A program made the translations under genes and the position numbers. Of a DNA stretch of 34,432 nt, positions 9,801-18,600 are shown in pieces; position 1 is the stretch's first letter; each line of letters opens with the position of its first letter. The notes below the pieces were generated by a model that saw only the letters and a program-made list of their open reading frames with translations, was not told the DNA's origin and ran no database searches. This DNA comes from DASUFE01 sp036274675 (lineage in GTDB: Bacteria > Pseudomonadota > Gammaproteobacteria > HTCC5015): NCBI GenBank assembly GCA_036274675.1, contig DASUFE010000065.1, forward strand, positions 1-34,432, read 5' to 3'.

Positions 9801-9943
9801 CGACCAGCGGCTACGGCACGATCACGCCGGCGACCTTCAGTAATCTGTCGGCGGGAGCGCATACGCTGCGCATCGTCAGACGCGAAGACGGTGCGCGGCT
9901 CGACCGCGTAACGCTGTCGGTCTCGGCAGGTTCGATTCAGTAG
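6809..9943 (+). CDS. GH9 endoglucanase with CBM3c, CBM2 and CBM6-like modules
   Basis: A 1044-residue secreted beta-1,4-endoglucanase. The start at 6809 has a GAGGGG ribosome site and gives a signal peptide ending near NQASA (residue 22); an upstream in-frame TTG at 6773 has neither. The GH9 catalytic domain (about 25-485) carries GGWYDAGDHVKF (catalytic Asp76 and Asp79), NPHHR (411-415) and NEVATDYNAG with general acid Glu460. CBM3c (about 495-655) directly follows; GH9-CBM3c enzymes are usually processive endoglucanases. Then come 70 serines, CBM2 (about 730-830), 62 serines and a CBM6/35-like module (about 899-1044). The CBM2 has an unusual adjacent Cys pair (NCCSWQ). It likely works with the GH5 enzyme downstream; the two have separate upstream regions. 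Confidence 0.95.
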   Translation: MKTTYRLGILLSGLLLGNQASAITVNYGEALQKSIYFYEAQQSGHLPDWNRVEWRGDSTLADGQDNNVNLSGGWYDAGDHVKFGFPMAASATMLAWGVVDYPQAYLNDGQMTHIQNNLRYIADYFLSAHPSANVLYGQVGVGADDHAWWGPVEVVHATPRAASKRPSFAIKPGCYGTDLAGETAAALAAISMVFKSSDSSYAATLLSHAKQLYTFAWGDGTAGTRGKYSSCITDAANFYNSWSGYNDELVWSAIWLYRATGDSFYLNRAIADYANLGTEPQTTTKSYRWTHAWDDKSYGSYVLMAKLTGNAAYKADAERWLDYWTVGVNGQKVKYTAGGLAQLDTWGANRYAANTSFIALVYSDYLRNTDPSNSRAQTYYDFAVGQIQYIMGANPKGIPYQIGMSSSGPKNPHHRTAHGSWADSLQTPTQSRHLLIGALVGGPSSGDTYTDDRGDYVSNEVATDYNAGFTSALARLYLDFGGNPIPESQFPPKEQRDLEFYVEAKTNSSGPRFVEIGALVYNHSAWPARLTDNLKLRYFLNLGREFAAGYAVNNIALSTAYSQATSVTGPYVWGNPANNIYYVEVSFAGVDIFPGGQSESKKEVQFRMSLPTTTNAAEWDNSEDPSWDGYGSTAQLAPKIALYDGDTLVWGQEPGGSSSSSSSSSSSSSSSSSSSSSSSSSSSSSSSSSSSSSSSSSSSSSSSSSSSSSSSSSSSSSSSSSSSSSSTSGGITCAAAVSALQATSYQVDVSVTNNGTTTPSGWTLTLNFAEPTTINGSWNVTLSGSGTNRLTATNCCSWQVPAPGQTAANAFGFQGTHDGSFTGPTCTGPGGTGSSSSSSSSSSSSSSSSSSSSSSSSSSSSSSSSSSSSSSSSSSSSSSSSSSSSSSSSSSSSSSTSGGTSLVVELENHSGQSLFSPFVVVNDAAASGGKAIEWPNNGSNQNFGTPSDTSTGQVQISFTLSQTANVTFQMLANLAGQDNDSFHFKLDSGAWTTQNNQATSGYGTITPATFSNLSAGAHTLRIVRREDGARLDRVTLSVSAGSIQ
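8777..8986 (+). repeat. Polyserine linker, 70 Ser
   Basis: Uninterrupted serine codons between CBM3c and CBM2 of the GH9 enzyme, written with mixed serine codons. Confidence 0.95.
9308..9493 (+). repeat. Polyserine linker, 62 Ser
   Basis: Uninterrupted serine codons between CBM2 and the CBM6-like module of the GH9 enzyme, written with mixed serine codons. Confidence 0.95.
9687..9822 (+). repeat. 136-bp identical segment, copy 2 (CBM6-like module)
   Basis: Identical to 4067-4202 in the AA5/cytochrome gene. It is the core of the CBM6-like module at the C-terminus of the GH9 enzyme. In the first gene the module sits before CBM2; here it sits after CBM2, so module order has been shuffled. Confidence 0.9.
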
Positions 9944-9950
9944 TTTTCCG

Positions 9951-10007
9951 GGCGGAGTTCTTTCCGCCATTGACGACCAAACACGGGGACCGGTAAACCG
10001 GTCCCCG
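9951..10007 (+). terminator. Tandem hairpins after the GH9 gene
   Basis: Two hairpins follow the GH9 stop codon. The first has a 6-bp stem (GGCGGA / TCCGCC, 9951-9968). The second has a 9-bp stem (GGGGACCGG / CCGGTCCCC, 9985-10006) with loop TAAA. Neither has a good T-tract, so they may stabilise the 3' end or act with another factor rather than being classic terminators. Confidence 0.55.
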
Positions 10008-10287
10008 CTTCCCGGCCGGGAGTTCTCCCTTAATCCGGCTGACATGTCTCCTTGCGGGTTCCAGCAGCAGCAAAAGCACAATCCTGCTTGGCTGCCCTCT
10101 AATCGATTTCATATACGAATAACCCATGCATATACGAAAAAATCAAAATTCCCCCGATTCTCTTTCTAAATTTATATAAGTGAAATCCCTTATCTGAGCT
10201 ATTCTCATAAGAGTTTTCCCTTATCACTCCTGAGAGGAAGATTAAGGGATCCATTTGGGCATTCTATTTCGAGAGAGGGGATTCACT
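10008..10287. promoter_or_regulatory. AT-rich upstream region of the GH5 gene with repeated motifs
   Basis: With the hairpins before it, this makes a 344-base gap without a gene. It is clearly more AT-rich than its surroundings. It holds CATATACGAA twice (10110-10119, 10129-10138; 19 bases apart). TCCCTTATC occurs twice (10186-10194, 10217-10225; 31 bases apart), with a near-copy in inverse orientation, GATTAAGGGA (10240-10249). A TATAAG box near 10175 could be a -10. These are candidate regulator sites for cellulase control; the regulator is not identified. Confidence 0.45.
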
Positions 10288-12276
10288 ATGAACACATTCA
10301 TCAGGCTCTGCCTGTTTCTGTTCTGCGCCTTGCTGGGTAGTCAGGCATTCGCGGCCTACACCTGCACCGCGACGCCTTCCAATACGGGCGGTACTTTCTT
10401 CCAGGTTGACGTGAGTGTGACCAATACCGGCACTACCGCACTCAGCAGCTGGACCGTGACCTTAACCTTCCCTGAGCAAATCACCGCGGGCGCTCAGTGG
10501 AATGCGACACGGACCGGCGCCAGCCCCGGCACAACCTTCCAGTTCACCAACACGGCCAGCTGGCAGCTGCCGGCCCCGGGCCAGACGGCAACCAATGTTT
10601 TCGGCTTTCAGGGCACGCATGACGGCAGTTTTATGGCGCCGGCCTGCACTGGCAGCGGCGGCACAAGCAGCTCTTCGAGTTCCTCCAGCTCCAGTTCGTC
10701 GTCTTCGAGCAGTTCTTCGTCGAGCAGCAGTTCAAGCTCGTCCTCGAGCAGCAGCTCTTCGAGCTCCTCCAGCTCGAGTTCGTCATCTTCGAGCAGTTCC
10801 TCGTCGAGCAGCAGTTCAAGCTCATCCTCGAGCAGCAGCTCTTCGAGTTCGTCCAGCTCCAGCAGCAGTTCCAGTTCTTCGTCATCGAGCAGTTCGTCGA
10901 GCAGCTCAAGTTCATCGTCCAGCTCCTCGTCGGGCAGCGGCGGCTGGGCATGCGGCGTCGATCCCACCACGGCCCCGTCCAACGACGACTGGCTGACCAC
11001 GGTGGGCAACCAGGTTGTCGATGCATCCGGTAAATCGGTCTGGATGACGGGCGCCAACTGGTTCGGCATGAACGCTTCTGAGCGCGTATTCCACGGTCTG
11101 TGGAGCGTCAATATGGAAGCCCTGGTGCGCAGCATGGCCCAGCGCGGCATCAATATCGTGCGCGTGCCGATCTCAACCACACTGATCAAGGAGTGGTCGA
11201 TCGGTTCATTCGGCACAGTCAACGTCAATACCGCTGCCAATCCGAATCTCATCGGCAAGAACAGCCTGGAAATCTGGGATTACTTCCTGCTTCAGGCGAA
11301 GTCCTGCGGCATGAAGGTGTTGATCGACGTGCACAGCGCCGAAGCCGACAATTCCGGCCATATTCCTCCGCTGTGGTACAAGGGCGTCATCACCAGCGCA
11401 GACTATTACGACGCCTGGGAGTGGTTCGCAAACCGGTACAAGAACAATGACACGATCGTCGCCTACGATCTCAAGAACGAACCGCATGGGTATGCGAACG
11501 GCAGCCTGGGCAACGATCTCGTAAAAGGAGCGAACGAATCCTGGGAATCCTATTGCCTGCGCAAGCCGGTGACCGAAAAAACCGACTATGCGAAATGGGA
11601 CGATTCAACCGACCCGTGGAACTGGCGTTATACCGCTGAAGTCGCGGCCGGCCGCATCCTGGCGCTCAATCCGAAGGCCCTGATACTGGTCGAGGGGGTT
11701 GAAGCCACGTCTACCTACGGTAAGGAAGTGAACCACAAGTCCATTTCCGATCCTGCGCTGGCGGAACACTGCCACGATTTCAACTGGTGGGGCGGCAATC
11801 TGAGAATGGCCAAGGACAAGCCGGTAAGTGTGGCGGGACACGACGCGCAGATCATGTACTCGCCGCATGACTATGGTCCGCTGGTCTACCGGCAGCCCTG
11901 GTTCTATGCGGGCTTCACCCGTGACACCTTGCGCGCCGAAGTCTGGATGCCCAACTGGTTGTACCTCCACGAGGAGAACATCTCGCCGCTGCTGATTGGC
12001 GAGTGGGGCGGCTTTATGGACGGCGGCGATAATGAGAAGTGGATGACGGCCTTGCGCGACGAAATCGTTGCGAAAAAACTGCATCACACCTTCTGGTGCA
12101 TCAACCCGAACTCGGGGGATACGGGCGGCCTGGTCGGTTACGACTGGCTCACCTGGGACGAGGCGAAGTACAGCCTGCTGAAACCGGCGCTCTGGCAATC
12201 CGGCGGCAAGTTCGTCGGTCTCGACAAGGTAATACCGCTGGGCGGCAATGCGGGTACCGGTATAGCCCGTCCCTGA
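10288..12276 (+). CDS. GH5 endoglucanase with N-terminal CBM2
   Basis: A 662-residue secreted cellulase. The ATG at 10288 follows a GAGAGGGG ribosome site and opens a signal peptide ending near SQAFA (residue 22); an in-frame TTG at 10255 is less likely. CBM2 spans about 23-125, followed by 89 uninterrupted serines (about 127-215) and a GH5 catalytic domain (about 225-655). GH5 marks are NWFGMN near its start, the acid/base Glu398 in DLKNEPHG and the nucleophile Glu572 in IGEWGG. The catalytic domain resembles Xanthomonas-type endoglucanases (GH5 subfamily 1 or 2; not resolved by eye). Unlike the other two CBM2 copies, this one has TNTASWQ in place of the Cys pair. A strong terminator follows. 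Confidence 0.95.
   Translation: MNTFIRLCLFLFCALLGSQAFAAYTCTATPSNTGGTFFQVDVSVTNTGTTALSSWTVTLTFPEQITAGAQWNATRTGASPGTTFQFTNTASWQLPAPGQTATNVFGFQGTHDGSFMAPACTGSGGTSSSSSSSSSSSSSSSSSSSSSSSSSSSSSSSSSSSSSSSSSSSSSSSSSSSSSSSSSSSSSSSSSSSSSSSSSSSSSSSSSSSSSSSSSGSGGWACGVDPTTAPSNDDWLTTVGNQVVDASGKSVWMTGANWFGMNASERVFHGLWSVNMEALVRSMAQRGINIVRVPISTTLIKEWSIGSFGTVNVNTAANPNLIGKNSLEIWDYFLLQAKSCGMKVLIDVHSAEADNSGHIPPLWYKGVITSADYYDAWEWFANRYKNNDTIVAYDLKNEPHGYANGSLGNDLVKGANESWESYCLRKPVTEKTDYAKWDDSTDPWNWRYTAEVAAGRILALNPKALILVEGVEATSTYGKEVNHKSISDPALAEHCHDFNWWGGNLRMAKDKPVSVAGHDAQIMYSPHDYGPLVYRQPWFYAGFTRDTLRAEVWMPNWLYLHEENISPLLIGEWGGFMDGGDNEKWMTALRDEIVAKKLHHTFWCINPNSGDTGGLVGYDWLTWDEAKYSLLKPALWQSGGKFVGLDKVIPLGGNAGTGIARP
10666..10932 (+). 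repeat. Polyserine linker, 89 Ser
   Basis: The longest serine run in the window, between CBM2 and the GH5 domain. At DNA level it shows imperfect internal repeats, with blocks of TCGAGCAGCAG type recurring, which hints at growth by slippage or unequal exchange followed by drift. Confidence 0.95.
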
Positions 12277-12297
12277 TCTTCTTTAAAAGTCGTTTAC

Positions 12298-12334
12298 AAC
12301 AGGTGCATCCTTCATGGGTGCACCTGTTTTTTTT
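12298..12334 (+). terminator. Rho-independent terminator after the GH5 gene
   Basis: A 10-bp stem (AACAGGTGCA / TGCACCTGTT) extends further by a G-T and two G-C pairs. It is followed by a run of eight T whose first two bases close the stem. It lies 21 bases after the stop codon and separates the cellulase island from the sigma factor gene. Confidence 0.92.
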
Positions 12335-12468
12335 GAATTCCGCATAATCAACTCAGGCCATGCTTGGGTAGCCCTTGATCTCCCGATCTCAAATATGGTT
12401 TTATCTTTCTCTTCAATATTGGTATGTATCCTCTGTGTTTCCAGCGTCCTTGCGAGAGAAAAATAAAA

Positions 12469-13710
12469 ATGATTGATGATCCTGCGAATGCTCGCGCACA
12501 GGTCGATGCAATCTATCGCGGCGAATCGCGCCGCGTGCTGGCGACCCTGATCCGCCTGCTCGGCGACTTCGAATTGGCCGAGGAGGCGCTGCACGATGCC
12601 TTTATCGCCGCCGTGGAGCAGTGGCCGCGCGAGGGGGTGCCGGCAAACCCGCGCGCCTGGCTGGTTTCGGCCGGCCGCTTCAAGGCGATCGACAAGATCC
12701 GGCGGCGCGCGCGCTTCGACGATAATCTGGTCGAGCTTGCCGACGAGCTCGAGGTCGCCGCCGAGGAAGCGGAGCAGGAGGAACTCGAGGACGACCGCCT
12801 GCGCCTGATTTTTACCTGCTGCCATCCCGCATTATTGCCCGACGCGCAGATCGCGCTGACCTTGCGCGAAGTCTGCGGACTTACTACCGAGGAAATCGCC
12901 CACGCTTTCCTGACCGCGCCGCCGACATTGGCGCAGCGCATCGTGCGCGCCAAAAACAAGATTCGCGAAGCGCGCATTCCCTACCAGGTGCCTGCGCATG
13001 AGGCGCTTCCGGAGCGGCTGGAGAGCGTGCTGCGCGTCATTTATCTTGTCTTTAACGAAGGTTATTCGGCGTCGTCGGGGGCGGCGCTGACACGCCACGA
13101 TCTGTCGGCGGAGGCGATCCGCCTGTGCCGGCTGCTGGCTGATCTGCTGCCGGAGCCCGAAGTGTCGGGGCTGCTTGCGCTGATGCTGCTCAACGAATCG
13201 CGCCGCGCGGCGCGGGCCACGCCGGAAGGGGAGTTGATCCTGCTCGAGGACCAGGACCGTTCGCTGTGGGATCGCGCCCTGATCGCCGAGGGCATTGCAC
13301 TGGTCGAGCGGACGCTGGCTTCCGGCCGCGCCGGTCCCTACGCGTTGCAGGCGGCGATAGCCGCTGTGCATGCGGAGGCGCCGAATTTCGGCGCGACCGA
13401 CTGGGCGCAGATCGTGGGACTGTACGAAGTGCTGATGAACGCGGATCCTTCACCCGTGATCGAATTGAACCGCGCCGTCGCGGTCGCGATGCACGATGGG
13501 CCGTTGCAAGGGCTTGGACTCATTGAGGCCATTCTGGCCCGGGGCGAACTTAAAGATTACCATCTGGCCCACGCCGCGCATGCGGACCTGTGCCGCCGGC
13601 TCGGCAGGAACGATGCGGCGCGTATTTCCTATCGCCGTGCTCTCGAACTCGCGAAGCAGGGACCGGAGCGGCGCTTTCTCGAGAGTCGACTCAAGGCCTT
13701 GCAGAGCTGA
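12469..13710 (+). CDS. ECF sigma factor, ECF42 type, with TPR-like C-terminal extension
   Basis: A 413-residue protein. Sigma region 2 is near residues 8-75 (LGDFELAEEALHDAF, NPRAWL, KAIDKIRRRAR). Region 4 is near 105-165 (DDRLRLIFTCCHPAL, LTTEEIAHAFL, RAKNKIREARI). A helical, TPR-like extension of about 230 residues follows, with VFNEGYSAS and PVIELNRAVAVAM. This length and the extension are typical of ECF42 sigma factors, which are usually encoded beside DGPF/YCII genes and lack a classic anti-sigma factor. The ATG at 12469 has a GAGAG site; an in-frame ATG at 12424 has none. Here no DGPF gene is adjacent; the DGPF cluster starts about 8.2 kb downstream with matching promoters. No such promoter was seen before the sigma gene itself. 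Confidence 0.92.
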   Translation: MIDDPANARAQVDAIYRGESRRVLATLIRLLGDFELAEEALHDAFIAAVEQWPREGVPANPRAWLVSAGRFKAIDKIRRRARFDDNLVELADELEVAAEEAEQEELEDDRLRLIFTCCHPALLPDAQIALTLREVCGLTTEEIAHAFLTAPPTLAQRIVRAKNKIREARIPYQVPAHEALPERLESVLRVIYLVFNEGYSASSGAALTRHDLSAEAIRLCRLLADLLPEPEVSGLLALMLLNESRRAARATPEGELILLEDQDRSLWDRALIAEGIALVERTLASGRAGPYALQAAIAAVHAEAPNFGATDWAQIVGLYEVLMNADPSPVIELNRAVAVAMHDGPLQGLGLIEAILARGELKDYHLAHAAHADLCRRLGRNDAARISYRRALELAKQGPERRFLESRLKALQS

Positions 13711-13846
13711 CTTCGCCAGCGAGCCGGCTGCACTCAGCGCTTCAAAAAACTGCCCTGGATTTCTCGATTCTTCTTGCGGTAAGAGTAGCCATGAATGTAT
13801 CGAGAGAGGCCACAATGCTCACTATGCAACCTGCGCCGGCAAAGCT

Positions 13847-13876
13847 ATAACGCGTTGCCGCCGCCGTTCGCGTTAT
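13847..13876. promoter_or_regulatory. Inverted repeat upstream of the MarR-RND operon
   Basis: ATAACGCG (13847-13854) and CGCGTTAT (13869-13876) form a perfect 8-bp inverted repeat with a 14-base spacer, about 85 bases before the MarR start codon. It could be an operator for the MarR protein or an RNA hairpin. The rest of 13711-13961 shows no gene I can support. Confidence 0.4.
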
Positions 13877-13961
13877 TACGATATTTACTTGCCTGCACCG
13901 GCGGGCCTATAGATAATCAGTGCCCCTGATCATCCCTGATTCAAACTTTAGGGTTAATACT

Positions 13962-14480
13962 ATGTCGGCGAATTTCACGGAAGCTTCCCGGCTCTCCGGC
14001 GCTCCCTGCGAGCCGCTGCCGGAAGTATTGGCGACTCGGGTAGGCTTTCTGCTGAACCGGGCGGCCACCCGGATCCGCCAGATGACGGAAGAGGCGCTGG
14101 AGCCTCTTAATATAGTTCCCAAGCATTACGCATTGATGGCGGTGATCAAGGCCAACGGGCCTACCACCCAGCAGGCGATAGGCGATGTGCTGAAAGTGGA
14201 CCGCACCACCATGGTGTTGCTGGTCGATGACGCCGAAGGCAAGGGCATCGTCCTGCGCAAGCCTCACCCCACCGACCGGCGCTGCCATCTGCTGAGCCTG
14301 AGCGACCACGGGCAGAAGGTTTATGAAAAGGCGCATAGCCTGGTGCGGAAGGTGGAAGACGAGTTTTTCAGCGTGCTCAAAGAGCGGGAGAAGGAGCACC
14401 TGGTCACCCTGCTGGGCAAGCTCTTTCAGAATTCGGACACGGAACAGAAGCAAACGAAAAAATCGGCGGAGGCCGTATGA
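13962..14480 (+). CDS. MarR-family transcriptional regulator
   Basis: A 172-residue winged-helix regulator. Visible marks are an N-terminal helix (VGFLLNRAATRIRQ), the recognition region (QQAIGDVLKVDRTTMVLLVDDAE) and the wing (RKPHPTDRRCHLLSLSDHG). The start at 13962 has AGGG eight bases upstream; an in-frame GTG at 13920 would add 14 residues without a better site. The stop codon overlaps the ATG of the RND adaptor gene (ATGA at 14477). The likely role is ligand-relieved repression of the downstream efflux genes and its own transcription, inferred from operon position and family habit. Confidence 0.9.
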   Translation: MSANFTEASRLSGAPCEPLPEVLATRVGFLLNRAATRIRQMTEEALEPLNIVPKHYALMAVIKANGPTTQQAIGDVLKVDRTTMVLLVDDAEGKGIVLRKPHPTDRRCHLLSLSDHGQKVYEKAHSLVRKVEDEFFSVLKEREKEHLVTLLGKLFQNSDTEQKQTKKSAEAV

Positions 14481-15661
14481 ATAATAAAGTGAGAATCCTC
14501 GACAAACTGCAGCAGCGCCATAAGAAATCCCCCTATGCGTTGTACGGTTTGATAGGCGCAGTGGCGCTTGTTGTCATCATCGTGGCCGTCAAGGGGTTCC
14601 AGATCAAGGCGATGATCGATTCCGGTGCGCAGATGATGGCGATGATGCCGCCAACGCCGGTAAACGCCGTAGAAGTAAAGGAGCAGGACTGGCAGCCGCG
14701 TGTTTCTTCGGTCGGTACCGTCGAGGCTGTGCAAGGCACCGTCATCAGCGCCGAGGCCGAGGGAACCGTGCGTGAAATCAGCTTCGAGGCCGGTTCGATG
14801 GTCAAGACGGGCGATAAGTTGGTGCAGCTGGATGTGGATATCGAGCAAGCGCAGCTGCGCTCGGCCGAGGCCGCCGCTGAAGGCGCCCAACTCACGTACA
14901 ACCGCGCCAAGGAACTGATCAAGACCAAGAACGTTTCGCAGGCGGATTTCAACGCCGCCAATGTTGCATACAAACAGGCTCTGGCGCAGGTGGACAATAT
15001 CAAGGCGCTGATCGCCAAGAAAACCCTGCGCGCGCCCTTCGACGGCAAGCTCGGCATCCGCGAGATCAGCGTCGGCCAGTTCCTGCAGAAGGGCAACCCG
15101 GTGGTTTCGCTGTATTCGATGAGTCCCGTTTACGTCGAATTCTCCCTGCCCCAGCAGAGGCTGGGCGATACCACCGAGGGACTGACCGTCACCGTATCCT
15201 CCGATGCCCATCCCGGGAAACAGTTCACGGGATTGATCAGCGCCATCAACCCCGATATCGATCCGGCCACGCGTAATGTGAGAGTCCAGGCGACTCTGCC
15301 CAATGGAGAAGGCTTGCTGCGACCCGGCATGTTCGTTACCGTCGACATGGTATTAGCGCGAAAGGAAAAGGTGTTGTTTATCCCCTCGACCGCGGTGGTA
15401 TATGCGCCTTTCGGCGATTCCGTGTTCCTCATAGCGGAGGGCAAGCCCGGGCCTGACGGAGCGAAATCGTTGACCGTGCAACAGCAGTTCGTGAAACTGG
15501 GCGCACGGCAGGGCGATTTTGTCGCCGCAACCGAGGGCTTGAAGCCCGGCCAGCAAATCGTCTCCACCGGAGTATTCAAGCTGCGGCCGGGAATGGGCGT
15601 GGTCATTGATAATACCCTGGAGCCGAAGTTTACGCTGGCGCCGCAACCGAATAACACCTGA
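14477..15661 (+). CDS. RND efflux periplasmic adaptor (membrane fusion protein)
   Basis: A 394-residue AcrA/MexA-type adaptor bridging an inner-membrane RND pump to an outer-membrane channel. One N-terminal membrane anchor lies near residues 20-40. The barrel-sandwich/lipoyl halves flank a helical hairpin of about 60 residues (SAEAAAEGAQLTYNRAKELI through VDNIKALIAKKTLRAPFDG). The motif LRAPFDGKLGIREISVGQF is typical of the family. The start overlaps the MarR stop and has a CGGAGG site, showing translational coupling. The pump gene begins 12 bases after the stop. It has no lipobox. Confidence 0.93.
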   Translation: MNNKVRILDKLQQRHKKSPYALYGLIGAVALVVIIVAVKGFQIKAMIDSGAQMMAMMPPTPVNAVEVKEQDWQPRVSSVGTVEAVQGTVISAEAEGTVREISFEAGSMVKTGDKLVQLDVDIEQAQLRSAEAAAEGAQLTYNRAKELIKTKNVSQADFNAANVAYKQALAQVDNIKALIAKKTLRAPFDGKLGIREISVGQFLQKGNPVVSLYSMSPVYVEFSLPQQRLGDTTEGLTVTVSSDAHPGKQFTGLISAINPDIDPATRNVRVQATLPNGEGLLRPGMFVTVDMVLARKEKVLFIPSTAVVYAPFGDSVFLIAEGKPGPDGAKSLTVQQQFVKLGARQGDFVAATEGLKPGQQIVSTGVFKLRPGMGVVIDNTLEPKFTLAPQPNNT

Positions 15662-15672
15662 GGCAGCTGAGT

Positions 15673-18600
15673 ATGAACACGGCTTTTACCGATATATTCG
15701 TACGCCGCCCGGTGCTGGCGATCGTGGTCAGCATTGTGATTCTGGTCGCCGGCATACAGGCATGGTCCTCGCTCAGCATCCGCCAGTATCCGCGCAGTGA
15801 GAATGCCACCATCAGCGTTGCGACCGTGTATGTCGGCGCCAGCGCCGACGTGGTGCAGGGGTTTATAACGACGGCGATCGAGCGCGCGATCGCGTCGGCC
15901 GACGGCATCGATTACGTGGAATCGAAGAGTCTGCTCGGGTTGTCGCTGGTCAATGCGCGCCTCAAGCTCAACTACGATGCCACCAAGGCCCTGGCGGATA
16001 TTACCGCGAAGGTGAACGAGGTGCGCAACCAGCTGCCCGCGGAGGCCGAGGTGCCCGCCATCAGCGTGGCTTCGGCGGATTCCTTTATCGCCGCCGCCTA
16101 TCTGAGTTTTTCCTCCAGCACGCTTAACCAGAGCCAGATCACGGACTACGTAGTGCGCAGCATACAGCCGCGGCTGGCCGCCGTCGCGGGTGTGCAGCGC
16201 GTGGATATTTACGGAGCGCGCACCTTTGCCATGCGCGTCTGGCTGAATCCCGACCGGATGGCGGCGCTCAATATAAGTCCTGCTCAGGTGCGTGCGGCGC
16301 TTGCAGCCAATAATTACCTGGCTGCCGTGGGCAACACCAAGGGTACCATGGTACAGGTCAATCTCACGGCCAATACCGATCTGCATACCGTGGACGACTT
16401 CAAGCAACTGGTTGTCAGGGAAATGAACGATACGGTCGTGCGGCTGCAGGATGTGGCGGATGTGGAGCTGGGGGCGGAGGATTACGACACCGAGGTAAGC
16501 TTCAACGGGCAGGCCGCGGTCTTCGCCGCGATTTTCCCGCTGCCCAGCGCCAATACCATCGAGGTGGTGGGTCGTGTACGCAATGAACTCGCGGCCATCA
16601 AGAAGGATCTTCCGAACGGCCTGGAGGCCGATATTGGTTACGACGCCTCGGAATATATCAGCAACGCAATACACGAGGTGCTGAAGACGCTGATCGATAC
16701 CCTGTTGATTGTCGTGTTGGTGATTTACCTGTTTCTCGGCTCGGTGCGTTCGGTCATCGTGCCGGTTGTCGCCATTCCGGTGTCGCTGATTGGCGGGATT
16801 TTTCTGATGCAGTCCTTCGGCTTCACTCTGAACCTGCTGACGTTGCTCGCTATAGTGCTGTCGGTGGGGTTGGTCGTCGACGACGCCATCGTCGTGGTCG
16901 AGAATACCGAACGCCACATCCGTGAAGGCCGGACGCCCGTCGAGGCGGCGCTGTTGGGCGCGCGCGAGCTGGTCGGTCCGATTATCGCGATGACGATCAC
17001 CCTGGCCGCGGTTTATACGCCGATCGCCCTGCAGGGCGGGTTGACGGGCACGTTGTTCCGCGAATTCGCGCTCACGCTCGCGGGCGCCGTCATCATTTCC
17101 GGCATCGTGGCACTGACGCTGTCACCCATGATGTCTTCCCGGCTGTTGCACAACGCCGAAGAGGAAGAGCAGGGTTTTACCGGCTGGGTCAACCATCGTT
17201 TCGACCGTTTCCGCCGGGGTTACGGCGAAGTGCTCGGCCACATCCTGCAGGCGCGTTCCATGGTTTATGTGGTATGGGGGATACTCAGCCTGATGGCGAT
17301 TCCGATGTACATGAACTCGCCCAAGGAGCTTGCGCCGCTGGAGGATCAGAGCTTTATATTCAGCATCATCAACAATGCGGCCAACGCCTCCGCCGACCAG
17401 AAGAAACATTTCGGCCTCGCCGTGGAAGAGGGTTTTATGTCCACACCGGAACGCGAACTCACCTTTCAGATTCTGATGTCGCCGTCCGACCCCTTCGCCG
17501 CTACGCTGGGCATCGGCGGCATCGGCGGCATGGTGGTGAAGCCCTGGGCTAAACGGGAGCGGCCCGTCGGCCAGATCGTACGTGAAGTGCAAGGCAAGCT
17601 GATGGCCATTCCGGGCCTGCAGACCTTCGCCATGCAGCCTCCCGCGCTGCCGGGCGGCAGCAACTTCCCGGTCGAATTCATCATCACCTCGACGGAAGAG
17701 CCGGAACATATGCTGGAAATCGCGACAAAACTGCAGGCAAAGGCCATGGAGGCGCCGGGAATCTTTTATTTTCCCCCGGAGATTGATCTCAAGATCGACC
17801 AGCCTCAAACCGAAATCGTAATCGATCACGCGAAGGTCGCTTCGCTGGGCCTGAACAATGCGCAGATCGCCCAGGATCTGGGGGCCGCCCTGGGCGGCAA
17901 CTATGTCAATCGTTTCAATATCGCGGGCCGGGCTTACAAGGTGATCCCGCAAGTGGAGCGCGCGCAGAGGCTCAATCCGGAGCAGCTCAAGGATATCTAT
18001 GTGACCGGCCCGAATAATCAGCTGGTACCGCTCAGCACCTTCGCTACCATCACGGACAGCACGGTGCCGCGTTCACTCGGCCGTTTCCAGCAGATGAATG
18101 CGATCAAGCTGTCCGGCATGAGCGGCCAGATCGATGCCGGCTTGAAAGTGCTGGAGGACGCCGCGGCCGAAATCCTGCCGCCGGGCTATACGATCAATTA
18201 CACCGGCGAGTCGAGACAGTTGCGCCTGGAGGGCGGCAAGTTCCTGCCGGCGCTGGGAATGGCCATCGTCCTGATTTTCCTGGTGCTCGCCGTGCAGTTC
18301 AATTCCTTCCGCGATCCGTTGGTGATTCTGCTCGGTTCGGTGCCGCTGGCCATCTTCGGCGCGCTGATTTTTACCGTGCTGAAAATACCGGATCCGAACA
18401 CACCCTTTTGGACCAACAGTTGGACCACGACGTTGAATATCTACGCGCAGGTCGGGCTGGTGACACTGGTCGGACTCGTCGCCAAAAACGGCATCCTGAT
18501 CGTCGAATTCGCGAACAAGCTGCAGGAACAGGGGCATGACAAGCTGAGCGCCATCCGGGACGCCGCGATGACCCGCCTGCGCCCGGTGCTGATGACCTCG

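Noticed and set aside
11014..11040. TGTCGA inside the GH5 gene (and a few others inside coding regions) as further ECF42 promoters
   Set aside because: They lie within genes and lack the CGAC box at 17 bases, unlike the two intergenic sites.
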